This document shows, piece by piece, positions 15,865 through 23,820 of a stretch of DNA of 64,000 nt. The translations under genes and the position numbers were made by a program. The notes beneath the pieces were generated by a model. The model ran no database searches. It had not been told where the DNA came from and worked only from the letters and a program-made list of their open reading frames with translations. Position 1 is the first letter of the stretch; every line of letters starts with the position of its first letter. Origin of the DNA: Thermus thermophilus HB8 (GTDB lineage Bacteria; Deinococcota; Deinococci; Deinococcales; Thermaceae); the NCBI RefSeq assembly GCF_000091545.1, contig NC_006461.1, positions 916,704 through 980,703 of the forward strand. Direction: 5' to 3'.

Positions 15865-17334
15865 GTGTATCTCCACACCAGGCCGGGCCTGCCCCAGGAG
15901 CCAGAGGTCCCGGGGGTCCACCAGGGCGGGCTTGGCGTACCCCCCGAGGCTCCCCTTGTCGGCGAGGAGCACCAGGGGCCTCCCCGAGGGGGGCACCTGG
16001 ACCCCGCCGAGGGGGGTGGGCTCGGAAAGCCCCTCCCCGCCAGGGACCTCCGGCCCCAAAAGCTCCACCCCCACCCGGTCCGCCCGCGCTACCCGGAAGG
16101 GGCCGGAGCAAAGGGCCCTAAAGGCCTCCCCCGCAAACTGGGGCCCGGGGAGGAGGCGGAGGCGGAAGGCCTCGGGGAGCGGGCGCTGGGGGAAGGCCCT
16201 CCCGGGGCGGACCGGGCGAAGCGCCTCGAGGCCCAGGACATCCCCTGCCCACAAGGGCCTCCCGATCCTCCCCCGGAGGTCCGGGGAGGCGGAGCCGAGG
16301 AAGGGCCGGACCTCGAGGCCCCCCGCCACCGCCAGGTAGCCCCGCACCCCCGGGCCCCGGGGGCGGAAGCGGAGGGTCTTGCCCCGGGGCCAGAGGAAGC
16401 TTTGCCCCGGGGGGATCTCCTCCCCTTCCAGAAGGGCGACGAAGCCGTAGCCCGCGAAGGCCGCCACCAGGTCGCGGAGGGCGGTGAGGACGGGGCCTTT
16501 GTAGGCGAACTCCAAGAGGGGCGCCCCCGCCCCGTTGCCCACGAGCCGGTTGGCCAACCGGGCGGAAGGGGCGTCCAGGGGACCGGAGCGGGCGAGGCCG
16601 AGGTGCCCCCCGAGGAAGCGGCCCCCGTCCACCACCAGGTCCATAAGCCCGGGCTCCTCCACGAGGAGGGCGGGAAGCCTGGGCTCCTCGGGGAGGAGCT
16701 CCAGGGGGCGGGGCTCGGGCGGCGTGGGCCCCTCGGCCTCCAGGAAGCGCACCCGGTCCCCGGGGCGGAGGAGGAAGGGCGTCTCGCGGTGGGGGTCGTA
16801 GACGGCCACCAGGCTGGTCCCGAGCAGGTTCCAGCCCCCGGGAGAAGGAAGGGGGTAGATCCCCGTCTGCACCCCCGCCACGGCCACGGCGTGGGCGGGC
16901 ACCCGGGGCCTCGGGTGGGGCTTCCGGGGAAGGCGCAAGGCGGGCTCCACCTCCGCCAGGAAGGGGAAGCCTGGGGTGAACCCCAGGGCGTAGACGCGGT
17001 AGAGGGGCTTTTGGTGGAGGGCCTTCACCGCCTCGAGGGAGAGGCCCAGGCGGGAGGCCACCTCGGGAAGGTCCTCCCCGTCGTAGCGCACGGGGATCTC
17101 CACCACCCGCCCCTCCTCGGCCCGCTCCTGGGGAAGCCCCTTAAGAAGGCGCAAAAGCCGCCCTCGGGAAAGCCGCCTGGGGTCGTACTCCAGGTAGAGG
17201 ACGCCGTAGGCGGGCACGGCGTCCAGAAGCCCCGGAGGGGGGGCACGGAGGAGGGCCTCGGCCAGGGCGAGGGCCCTGCGGTTCGCCTCCTCAGAGACCC
17301 CCTCGCCGAAGCGCAGGTAAAAACCCCGGACCAC
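15850..17334 (-). CDS. Fused 5-oxoprolinase subunits PxpB-PxpC (KipI-KipA)
   Basis: A 494-residue fusion. The N-terminal 200 residues are PxpB/KipI-like (YRVYALGFTPGFPFLAEV, VAGVQTGIYPLPSPGGWNLLG) and the rest PxpC/KipA-like (RSGPLDAPSARLANRLVGN, YLAVAGGLEVRPFLGSAS, SEPTPLGGVQVPPSGRPLVL). In most bacteria these are two genes; with PxpA they cleave 5-oxoproline to glutamate using ATP. No pxpA is in the window. It starts with GTG at 17334, 4 nt after the stop of a truncated upstream frame. Convergent with the thiolase gene. Confidence 0.85.
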   Translation of the reverse strand: MVRGFYLRFGEGVSEEANRRALALAEALLRAPPPGLLDAVPAYGVLYLEYDPRRLSRGRLLRLLKGLPQERAEEGRVVEIPVRYDGEDLPEVASRLGLSLEAVKALHQKPLYRVYALGFTPGFPFLAEVEPALRLPRKPHPRPRVPAHAVAVAGVQTGIYPLPSPGGWNLLGTSLVAVYDPHRETPFLLRPGDRVRFLEAEGPTPPEPRPLELLPEEPRLPALLVEEPGLMDLVVDGGRFLGGHLGLARSGPLDAPSARLANRLVGNGAGAPLLEFAYKGPVLTALRDLVAAFAGYGFVALLEGEEIPPGQSFLWPRGKTLRFRPRGPGVRGYLAVAGGLEVRPFLGSASPDLRGRIGRPLWAGDVLGLEALRPVRPGRAFPQRPLPEAFRLRLLPGPQFAGEAFRALCSGPFRVARADRVGVELLGPEVPGGEGLSEPTPLGGVQVPPSGRPLVLLADKGSLGGYAKPALVDPRDLWLLGQARPGVEIHFTSG

Positions 17335-17338
17335 CCCC

Positions 17339-17425
17339 TCACTCTACCGGAGCGGGCCTCCCCTTGAGCTCCCGGTCGGGAAGGAGGAGGACGAAGACCA
17401 AGGCCCCAAGAATGACGAGGGCTAC
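17339..17425 (-). pseudogene. C-terminal remnant of a membrane protein, possibly an MFS transporter
   Basis: The minus strand encodes VALVILGALVFVLLLPDREL and KGRPAPVE before a stop 4 nt ahead of the oxoprolinase gene. This looks like the last transmembrane helix and tail of a transporter, and the position fits a transporter gene upstream of the oxoprolinase. No start codon or earlier helices remain before the divergent GGDEF gene begins, so it seems to be a 3' relic. Family assignment is a guess. Confidence 0.4.
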
Positions 17426-17490
17426 ACTTTTTGAACCACCGCACCCCCCCTGCTCTCCAAGCCTAGGCCGTGGTAGCATGGGGCGCAACA

Positions 17491-19722
17491 ATGCACTGGC
17501 CCCTCTACGTCGCCCTGGCCGCCCTCGCCCTGGGAGCGGCGCTTGCGGGGCTTCGGGAGAGCGCCGCCGTCCCCTGGTTCATGGTGGCCGTGGGCCTCGT
17601 GGCGAGCGTCTTCGGGCTCGGGGCGGGGCTTGCCGCCCTGGGCCTCGCAAGCCTCCTCCTCTTCTTCCAAGGGGCCATGAACCCCTCCTCCCTCGCCGCC
17701 CTCCTCCTCGCCGCCCTTCTTGCGCACCAGGTGGGGGAAAGCCTCCGCCGGGCCCACCGCCGGGCCAAGTACCTGGCCCAGACCCACAGGCTCCTCGCCG
17801 AGGCCCTGGAGGCCCTCCCCAAGGCCCAGAACCGGGAAGAACTCCTGAAAAGCCTCCCCGAGCGCCTCGCCCGCCTCGGGGAGCGGGGGCACGTGGGGGT
17901 GTGGGTGCCCGAGGGGCAGGGCCTCCGCCTCCTCGCCGCCCGCCCCCCCCTCTCCGTGGAGACCATCCCCTACGGGGGCGTGGTGGGCCGGGCCTACCGG
18001 GAGGGGAGGCCCGTGTACGTGCCGGACGTGCGCCGGGACCCGGACTACATCGCCCCCCCGGACCACAAGGCCCTCGCCGAGCTCGCCCTTCCCCTCCGGG
18101 AGCGGGGGGAGGTGGTGGCCGTCCTCAACCTGGAGCGGGACCGGCCCTTCCCCGAGGAGCTCCAGGAGGGCCTTAAGCGCTTCGCCCAGGCGGTGAGCCT
18201 CCAGCTTTCCCGCCTGGCGGACGAGGAGGAAAGGCGGCTCGTGGCGGAGCTCTCCCTCGCCCTGCAAAGCGCCTCCCGCCTCGAGGAGGCGGCGGCCAAG
18301 GCCCTGGCCCTCCTGGTGCGGGCCTTGGGCCTCGAGGCCGGCGCCTTCTGGGAGGTCCGGGGCGCCCGCATGGTGAACCTCGCCGCCCACGGCGTGGAGG
18401 AGCCCGCCCTCCGCAAGGTCCTGGAGGAGGGCCTCCCTTACGGCGTAGGCCTCGCCTGGCGGGTCTACGAAACGAGAAGCCCCCTCTTCACCGCCCGCTA
18501 CGCCGAGGAGGACCGGACCGTCCCCGCGCTAAAAGCCCTGGACTGGCGCACCTTCGCCGCCCTCCCCGTCCCCACCCCGGGGGCGCCCCGGGCGAGGCGG
18601 ATTTTTGTGGTGGGCCAGAGGGCGGAAAGGCTTTGGCGGAGAAGCGAGGTGGACCTCCTCCTCCTCGCTTGCCGTACCCTGGGCCTCGGTCTGGAACGCC
18701 TCACGGAAAAGGCCCGGCACGAGGCGGTCAACCGGATCTTCCTGGAGCTTTTGGAAAAACCCCCGGAGGAGCTCTACCAGGCGGTCCTGGAAGAGGCCAT
18801 CCGCCAGGTCCCGGGAGCGGAGGCGGGAAGCCTCTTGGTCTGGGAAGACGGGGCCTACCGCTACAAGGCGGCCTTTGGCTACGACCTGGAGGGCCTAAAG
18901 GCCCTGGCCTTCACCCGGGAGGCCCAGCTCAAATGGTACGGCCTGGGGGAGGAAAAGGCCCGCCAAGGGGAGCCCCGCCTCCTCAGCGTGGAGGAAAGGC
19001 CCATCGCCGAGATCAGCCACGAGACCGCCCCGCCCGAGGTCATAGACGCCGCCGGGAAGGCCGAGGAGATCCAGGCCAACCTCTGCCTCCCCATCCCCTA
19101 CAAGGGGGAGGTCCTGGCCTACCTCAACCTGGAGAACCTCCACGACCCCAAAGCCTTCGGCGAGGACTCCCTGGAGGCCGCCCGCTTCTTCGCCACGCCC
19201 CTCGCCACCCTCCTCCACGAAATCCGCACCCGGAAGCTCCTGGAAGAGGCCGCCCTCACCGACCCCCTCACGGGCCTGCCCAACCGCCGGGCCTTTGACC
19301 GCTTTCTGGAAGAGGAGCTCAAGCGGGCGGAGCGCTACGGCTACCCTCTCGCCCTCGCGGTCATGGACCTGAGGGGCTTCAAGCAGGTGAACGACCGCCT
19401 GGGCCACGCCGTGGGGGACCTCGCCCTCATGAAGGTGGCCGAGGCCCTGCAAAGGGAGAAGCGGAACGGGGACCGGATCTTCCGCTGGGGCGGGGACGAG
19501 TTCGCCGCCCTCTTCCCCCACACCGGGAAGGAAGGCGCCCTCAAGGCCGCCTTCCGCTACGCCCGGGCCATAGAGGCCCTCTGCTTCGGGGGGCTCTGCC
19601 TGGGGGTGAACATCGGCCTCGCCGCCTTCCCCGAGGACGGCAAGACCCCCGACGAGCTCCTCTCCGCCGCCGACAGCCGCATGTACCAGGCCAAGGCGCA
19701 AGGGCTCGCCGTCTTGGCTTGA
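17491..19722 (+). CDS. Membrane-anchored GAF-GGDEF diguanylate cyclase
   Basis: About 744 residues. The N-terminus holds several hydrophobic helices (MHWPLYVALAALALGAALAG onward to about residue 80), then GAF-type sensor regions (for example GERGHVGVWVPEGQGLRLLA and AGSLLVWEDGAYRYKAAFGY) and a C-terminal GGDEF domain from about residue 580 (DPLTGLPNRRAFDRFLEEEL). The active site reads RWGGDEFAALF. The inhibitory site RNGD lies five residues before GGDEF, so both synthesis of c-di-GMP and product inhibition should work. A GTG seven codons upstream (17470) is an alternative start. Confidence 0.85.
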   Translation: MHWPLYVALAALALGAALAGLRESAAVPWFMVAVGLVASVFGLGAGLAALGLASLLLFFQGAMNPSSLAALLLAALLAHQVGESLRRAHRRAKYLAQTHRLLAEALEALPKAQNREELLKSLPERLARLGERGHVGVWVPEGQGLRLLAARPPLSVETIPYGGVVGRAYREGRPVYVPDVRRDPDYIAPPDHKALAELALPLRERGEVVAVLNLERDRPFPEELQEGLKRFAQAVSLQLSRLADEEERRLVAELSLALQSASRLEEAAAKALALLVRALGLEAGAFWEVRGARMVNLAAHGVEEPALRKVLEEGLPYGVGLAWRVYETRSPLFTARYAEEDRTVPALKALDWRTFAALPVPTPGAPRARRIFVVGQRAERLWRRSEVDLLLLACRTLGLGLERLTEKARHEAVNRIFLELLEKPPEELYQAVLEEAIRQVPGAEAGSLLVWEDGAYRYKAAFGYDLEGLKALAFTREAQLKWYGLGEEKARQGEPRLLSVEERPIAEISHETAPPEVIDAAGKAEEIQANLCLPIPYKGEVLAYLNLENLHDPKAFGEDSLEAARFFATPLATLLHEIRTRKLLEEAALTDPLTGLPNRRAFDRFLEEELKRAERYGYPLALAVMDLRGFKQVNDRLGHAVGDLALMKVAEALQREKRNGDRIFRWGGDEFAALFPHTGKEGALKAAFRYARAIEALCFGGLCLGVNIGLAAFPEDGKTPDELLSAADSRMYQAKAQGLAVLA

Positions 19723-19734
19723 GTCCGGGGAAGA

Positions 19735-20273
19735 CCAGGCCCATTTCGCCTCAAGGAGGAGGCGGACGACGGGTACGCCACCCAGCTCGCCGGGTGGGCG
19801 GCGGAGGGCGTGGCGCCCCAGATCGCCAACCCCGACCTCAAGCGGGTGCCCATGGCCAAGGGAGGGTACGGCCGCTGGCTTCGGGCCTTCCTGGAGAACC
19901 GGGCCGTCTCGGGCCCCGTGCGGACCTTCCCCCAGGCGGAGCGGCCCCTCCTCGAGGCCCAGGACATCCGCAGCCTCCTCGCGGTTCCCGTCTTCTGGGA
20001 GGGGAGGCTTTGGGGCTTTTTGGGGGTGGACGAGGGTCCTCCTCCTCGCCTGGCCCGGGGGGCGCCTTCCCACCCCGCCCGAGCTGGAGAGGATCCAGGT
20101 CGGCCCGCATCTTCGCCGTGGCGGACGTGTACGACGCCCTCACCTCGGACCGGCCCTACCGCAAGGCCTGGCCGAAGGAGAAGGCCCTGGCCTACATCCG
20201 GGAAGAGGCGGGCAAGCAGTTTGACCCCGAGGTGGTGGAGGCCTTTCTGAAGCTCATGGCCGAGGAGGCCTAG
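19735..20273 (+). pseudogene. Remnant of a GAF/HD-GYP protein
   Basis: Two out-of-frame pieces of one former signalling gene. Positions about 19755-20030 encode a sensor domain, LKEEADDGYATQLAGWAAEG to DIRSLLAVPVFWEGRLWGF. Positions about 20100-20273 encode the tail of an HD-GYP phosphodiesterase, ARIFAVADVYDALTSDRPYR and KAWPKEKALAYIREEAGKQF. The HD and HHE..GYP catalytic parts are missing, so an internal deletion plus frameshift is implied. It directly follows the diguanylate cyclase and was probably its antagonist. Confidence 0.7.
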
Positions 20274-21193
20274 CCCGCAAGCCACCGGGCCCGCCAGGCG
20301 GCGAGGCCCTCCTCGGGGAGGCCCGCCCCCCGGACGGTGCAGGCCAAGGCGGAAAGGGCCACGGCCGCCTCCAAAGCCTCCCGCAGGCCCTCGAGGTCCA
20401 GGCCCTCCAGAACCCCCCTCCCCCCGCCCCGCCTGAGGAGGAGGGCGAGGAGGCCCGCCGTGAAGGTGTCCCCCGCGCCCACGGTGTCCACCACCCGCAC
20501 CCGCACCCCGGGAACCCGCACCTCCCCTTCCCCGAGGAAGGCCAAAGCCCCCTCGGGCCCCAGGGTGAGGACCTTGAGCCTGGGAGGGAGGCGGCGCACG
20601 GCCTCCAAGGGCGCCTCGGGGAAGAGGAGGCGGGCGTCCTCCAAGGAGAGCTTCAAAAGGTCCACCCGCCCGAGGTAGGCCTCCACCCGGGCCCTTTCCT
20701 CGGGCGAGGGGAGGCCCCTGAGGTTGGGGTCGTAGGAAAGGAGGGCCCCCGCCCTCGCGGCCTCCTCCAAAAGGGCGGCCACCCCTTTCGCGGTGCGGGC
20801 CTCGAGGGCGAAGAGGGAGCCGAAGTGGAAGGCCCCCACCCCCCGCAAGGCGCCCGCCTCCGGCAGGAAGGGGGCCTGGAAGGGGCGGTGGAAGCTGTAA
20901 CGGGCGTTCCCCTCCGGGTCCAGACGGACGAGGGCCAAGGGCATGGGGCCGGGGTGGCGCCGAAGCTTCGGGTTCAGGCCCCTCCGGGCCATCTCCGCCT
21001 CGCTCCAGGCGGAAAGCCAGTCCTCCCCCACCTCGGAAAAGAAGCGAACGGGGTAGCCGAGCCGGGCGAGGACCGTGGCCGTGTTCAGAACCGAGCCGCC
21101 TAAGGACCCGGTGAAGGTAAGGGGGCTTTCCCCCTCCAGGACCAAGTCCACCAGGCTTTCCCCCACGAGGGCGATAGCGGGCTTCTCCACCAT
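20270..21193 (-). CDS. PfkB-family carbohydrate kinase
   Basis: A 307-residue ribokinase-fold kinase. The N-terminal sugar-binding part is ALVGESLVDLVLEGESPLTF and GGSVLNTATVLARLGYPV; the C-terminal signature VVDTVGAGDTFTAGLLALLL holds the catalytic Asp and anion hole (GAGD). It resembles fructokinases, but the sugar cannot be fixed from sequence. Start ATG 21193 is 6 nt after a CATAAT box, so leaderless. Divergent from a lipoprotein gene with overlapping -10 boxes. Confidence 0.82.
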   Translation of the reverse strand: MVEKPAIALVGESLVDLVLEGESPLTFTGSLGGSVLNTATVLARLGYPVRFFSEVGEDWLSAWSEAEMARRGLNPKLRRHPGPMPLALVRLDPEGNARYSFHRPFQAPFLPEAGALRGVGAFHFGSLFALEARTAKGVAALLEEAARAGALLSYDPNLRGLPSPEERARVEAYLGRVDLLKLSLEDARLLFPEAPLEAVRRLPPRLKVLTLGPEGALAFLGEGEVRVPGVRVRVVDTVGAGDTFTAGLLALLLRRGGGRGVLEGLDLEGLREALEAAVALSALACTVRGAGLPEEGLAAWRARWLAG

Positions 21194-21198
21194 GCGCC

Positions 21199-21206
21199 TA
21201 TTATGG
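21199..21206. promoter_or_regulatory. Overlapping divergent -10 elements
   Basis: CTATTATGG holds TATTAT on the plus strand (21199-21204, 8 nt before ATG 21213) and CATAAT on the minus strand (21205-21200, 6 nt before ATG 21193). The same base pairs serve both directions, so the kinase and lipoprotein genes probably share one bidirectional promoter with no or minimal leaders. Confidence 0.5.
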
Positions 21207-21212
21207 AGGGAA

Positions 21213-22199
21213 ATGCGCCCCTTCCGGACCGCCTGGCTCGCCCTCCTCCTCGCGGCCTGCGCCCCCGCCCTCCTCGCCGTGGACCCGGGCCGCCTCCCCG
21301 AGCCCGAGGACTGGGACCCCAAGCCCGCCCAGCTGGAGTGGTGGTACGCCTCGGGGTGGGTGGAGCCCTACGCCTTCCACTTCGCCTTCTTCAAGGCCTA
21401 CGCCCCGCCCTCCTACCGCATCCTGGGCCTCCCCGGGAGCCTCTTCGGGCCCTTCCACGCCGCCCACCTCGCCCTCACCGACCTCCGCACCGGGAAGCGG
21501 CGCTTTCTGGAGGTGGCGGACCAGGACCTCTTCGCCAAGAGGGGCGAGGCCCTGCCCGGCCCGCGGCTGGCCCTCATGGGGTGGCGGTTTTACCGGGAGG
21601 GGGAGGGGTTCCGCCTCGAGGCGCCGGGCGTGGACCTCCGCTTCCGTCCCCTGAAGCCTCCCGTGGTCCACCCCCCCTCGGGCACCGCGGAGACGGGGCG
21701 GATGCACTACCAGTCCTACACCAGGGTCGCCGCCTGGGGGGAGGTCCTGGGGGAGGAGGCGCGGGGGGAGGCCTGGCTGGACCACCAGTGGGGGGAACAG
21801 CTCTCCGGGCTTGCCGCCACCTGGGACTGGTTCGGCCTCCACCTCTCCGACGGCTCCGAGCTCATGGCCTACCGGGTCAAGGCGCCCTCGGGACGGGTGG
21901 TCCAGGTCCTGGCGAGCCGGGTGGACCCCCTGGGCAACAGGGAGGACCTCGCCCTGGACTTCCTTCCCTTGGAGACCTGGACGAGCCCCTCGGGCCGCGC
22001 CTACACCCTGGTCTGGCGCCTGGAAGGGCCGGAACTCACCTTGGTCCTGAGGCCCCTCTTCCGCGAGGGGGAGATCCTCTCCCGCACCACCCGGGTGGCC
22101 TACTGGGAAGGGCCCGTGGCGGGGGAGGGCCGCTTCAGGGGCTACCGCGTCCGCGCCCGCGGCATGGGCGAGTTCGTGGCCGGGGCCTTCCGGCCGTAA
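21213..22199 (+). CDS. Lipoprotein with AttH/CrtC-like lipocalin domain
   Basis: A 328-residue secreted protein. The N-terminus MRPFRTAWLALLLAACAPAL is a lipoprotein signal with lipobox LAAC, so it should be lipid-anchored. The mature part has the AttH/CrtC-type signature (QLEWWYASGWVEPYAFHF, WLDHQWGEQL, WDWFGLHLSDGSELMAYRV). Proteins of this fold include carotenoid 1,2-hydratases and secreted hydrolase-like proteins; the substrate here is unknown. The longer frame back to 21075 lies antisense to the kinase and lacks a signal peptide. Confidence 0.75.
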   Translation: MRPFRTAWLALLLAACAPALLAVDPGRLPEPEDWDPKPAQLEWWYASGWVEPYAFHFAFFKAYAPPSYRILGLPGSLFGPFHAAHLALTDLRTGKRRFLEVADQDLFAKRGEALPGPRLALMGWRFYREGEGFRLEAPGVDLRFRPLKPPVVHPPSGTAETGRMHYQSYTRVAAWGEVLGEEARGEAWLDHQWGEQLSGLAATWDWFGLHLSDGSELMAYRVKAPSGRVVQVLASRVDPLGNREDLALDFLPLETWTSPSGRAYTLVWRLEGPELTLVLRPLFREGEILSRTTRVAYWEGPVAGEGRFRGYRVRARGMGEFVAGAFRP

Positions 22200-22261
22200 G
22201 GTTTTTTACACGGTTTTCACATCCTCCCCCTACCTTGGAAGCAGAAAGGAGGTGGGTTGAA

Positions 22262-22855
22262 GTGGCCCTCTTCGGCAGTCTGGACTCCATGCCCCTTGAG
22301 GAGCTCCTCCTCGTCCTCAAGTCCAAAGAGGGGGCGCTGGAGATCTGGAACGTGAAGGGCCTCCCCGCCACCACCCTCTACCTCAAACCCGGCCGCATCC
22401 GCTCCATTGACCAGCGGGGGAAGCCCCTCCCCCCGGAGGCCGCCAAGGCGGTCCTCCTTACCCTGCTGAAAGCGCGGGAAGGAAGCTTTGAGTTCCTCCC
22501 CAACCTCCGTCCCCGGCACCGGGTGCGCCTCAACTGGCCCACGGAAAAGGCCCTCCTTTCCCTGGTCACCCTTCACGACGAGCTTGACCGCTACCGGGAC
22601 CAGCTTCCCGACCCTCAGACCCGCTTCCGCCTACAAGGAAGCCCCCCGGAAGACGCCCGGTACCGAGGCTTTCTGGAAAAGGCCGCCCCTTACCTGGAGC
22701 GAGGGACCACGGCGCAGGAGCTCGCCCAGGCCCTCGCCTCACCCGTGGACCTGGTCCGCCTTTACCTCCTGAAGCTGGAGCGCTTGGGCGCCCTGCGGCG
22801 GGAGGCCCAAAAAGGCGCGGCCCCGCTACTTTTCGGCAAGGGAGGCGCCGCATGA
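22262..22855 (+). CDS. DUF4388-type protein
   Basis: About 197 residues. The N-terminal 90 residues (ALFGSLDSMPLEELLLVLKS, GALEIWNVKG, TLYLKPGRIRSIDQ) match the DUF4388/PATAN pattern common in signalling proteins of Deinococcus-Thermus and Deltaproteobacteria; the C-terminal 100 residues are helical with a winged-helix look (TTAQELAQALASPVDLVRLY). It starts at GTG 22262 with AGGAGGT upstream and overlaps the REC-HD-GYP gene as ATGA, so they should act together. Confidence 0.75.
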   Translation: MALFGSLDSMPLEELLLVLKSKEGALEIWNVKGLPATTLYLKPGRIRSIDQRGKPLPPEAAKAVLLTLLKAREGSFEFLPNLRPRHRVRLNWPTEKALLSLVTLHDELDRYRDQLPDPQTRFRLQGSPPEDARYRGFLEKAAPYLERGTTAQELAQALASPVDLVRLYLLKLERLGALRREAQKGAAPLLFGKGGAA

Positions 22856-23820
22856 ACCCCACGGTGCTCGTGGCCGAGGACGACCCCGTCCAGCGCCTTC
22901 TCCTCCGCCGGGCCTTGGAGCCTCTCGGCGTGGAGGTGCGCCTCGCCCGCCACGGCAGGGAGGCCTTGGACCTGGCCCTGGAGGCCCCGCCCCATCTGGT
23001 CCTCACCGACCTCCACATGCCCCACATGGACGGGCTGGAGCTCACGCGAAGGCTCAAGGCCCTGGACCCCTTGCTCCCCGTGCTCCTCTTCACGGCGGAC
23101 CGGGACCACGAGACCCGGCTTAGGGGCCTGGAGGCGGGGGCTGACGACTTCCTGAACCGCCCCTTTGACCTCACCGAGCTCCGGCTCCGGGTGAAGGGGC
23201 ATCTGGAGCGGAGGCGGCTTCAGGAGAAGCTGGAGGACCTGGAGCGGGCCCTCCTCGCCCTGGTGCGGGCGGTGGAGGCCAAGGACCCCTACACCGCAGG
23301 CCACGCGGAGCGGGTCGCCCGCTACGCCCTCCTGGGGGCGCGGGAGCTTGGGGCCGGTGAGGAGGAGCTCCGGGACCTCCACATGGGGGCGCTCCTCCAC
23401 GACGTGGGCAAGATCGGCCTGCCCGACCGCATCCTTCGGGGAGAGGCCCCGCTTTCGGCAGCGGACTGGCGGCTCATCCAAGCCCACCCCGTCAAGGGGG
23501 ACGAGATCCTCACGCCCCTGAAGGCCCACCCCCGCCTCCGTCCCTATGTGCGCTGGCACCACGAGAAGCTGGACGGCTCCGGCTACCCCGACGGCCTCAC
23601 GGAGATCCCCCTCCTGGTCCAGGTCCTGAGCGCCGCCGACATGTACGACGCCCTCACCAGCCGCAGGACCTACCGGGAGGCCGTAAAGCCCGAGGAAGCC
23701 CTGGAGGCCCTGGAGCGGGAGGCCCGGGAGGGGAGGCTCGCCCTCGAGGCGGTGCGGGCCTTGCGGTCGGGCCTCCGGCGCGGGGCCTCAGAGGCCAAAG
23801 GACACGTACTTCACCTCTAG
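22852..23820 (+). CDS. Response regulator with HD-GYP c-di-GMP phosphodiesterase output
   Basis: A 322-residue two-domain regulator. The REC domain (1-120) has the acidic pair EDD (9-11), phospho-acceptor Asp53 (LVLTDLHMPHMDG) and a late Lys position replaced by Asn (FLNRPF instead of the usual xKPF), which may affect phosphorylation. The HD-GYP domain (about 135-300) has YTAGHAERVARYA, LLHDVGKIGLPDRIL and HHEKLDGSGYPDGL, so the metal ligands and the GYP triad are intact. It should degrade c-di-GMP. Its last 33 nt overlap the convergent dehydrogenase gene. Confidence 0.88.
   Translation: MNPTVLVAEDDPVQRLLLRRALEPLGVEVRLARHGREALDLALEAPPHLVLTDLHMPHMDGLELTRRLKALDPLLPVLLFTADRDHETRLRGLEAGADDFLNRPFDLTELRLRVKGHLERRRLQEKLEDLERALLALVRAVEAKDPYTAGHAERVARYALLGARELGAGEEELRDLHMGALLHDVGKIGLPDRILRGEAPLSAADWRLIQAHPVKGDEILTPLKAHPRLRPYVRWHHEKLDGSGYPDGLTEIPLLVQVLSAADMYDALTSRRTYREAVKPEEALEALEREAREGRLALEAVRALRSGLRRGASEAKGHVLHL

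Noticed and set aside
17339..17425. Independent small membrane protein gene
   Set aside because: No ATG, GTG or TTG start before the hydrophobic segment in this frame; better explained as a truncated 3' end.
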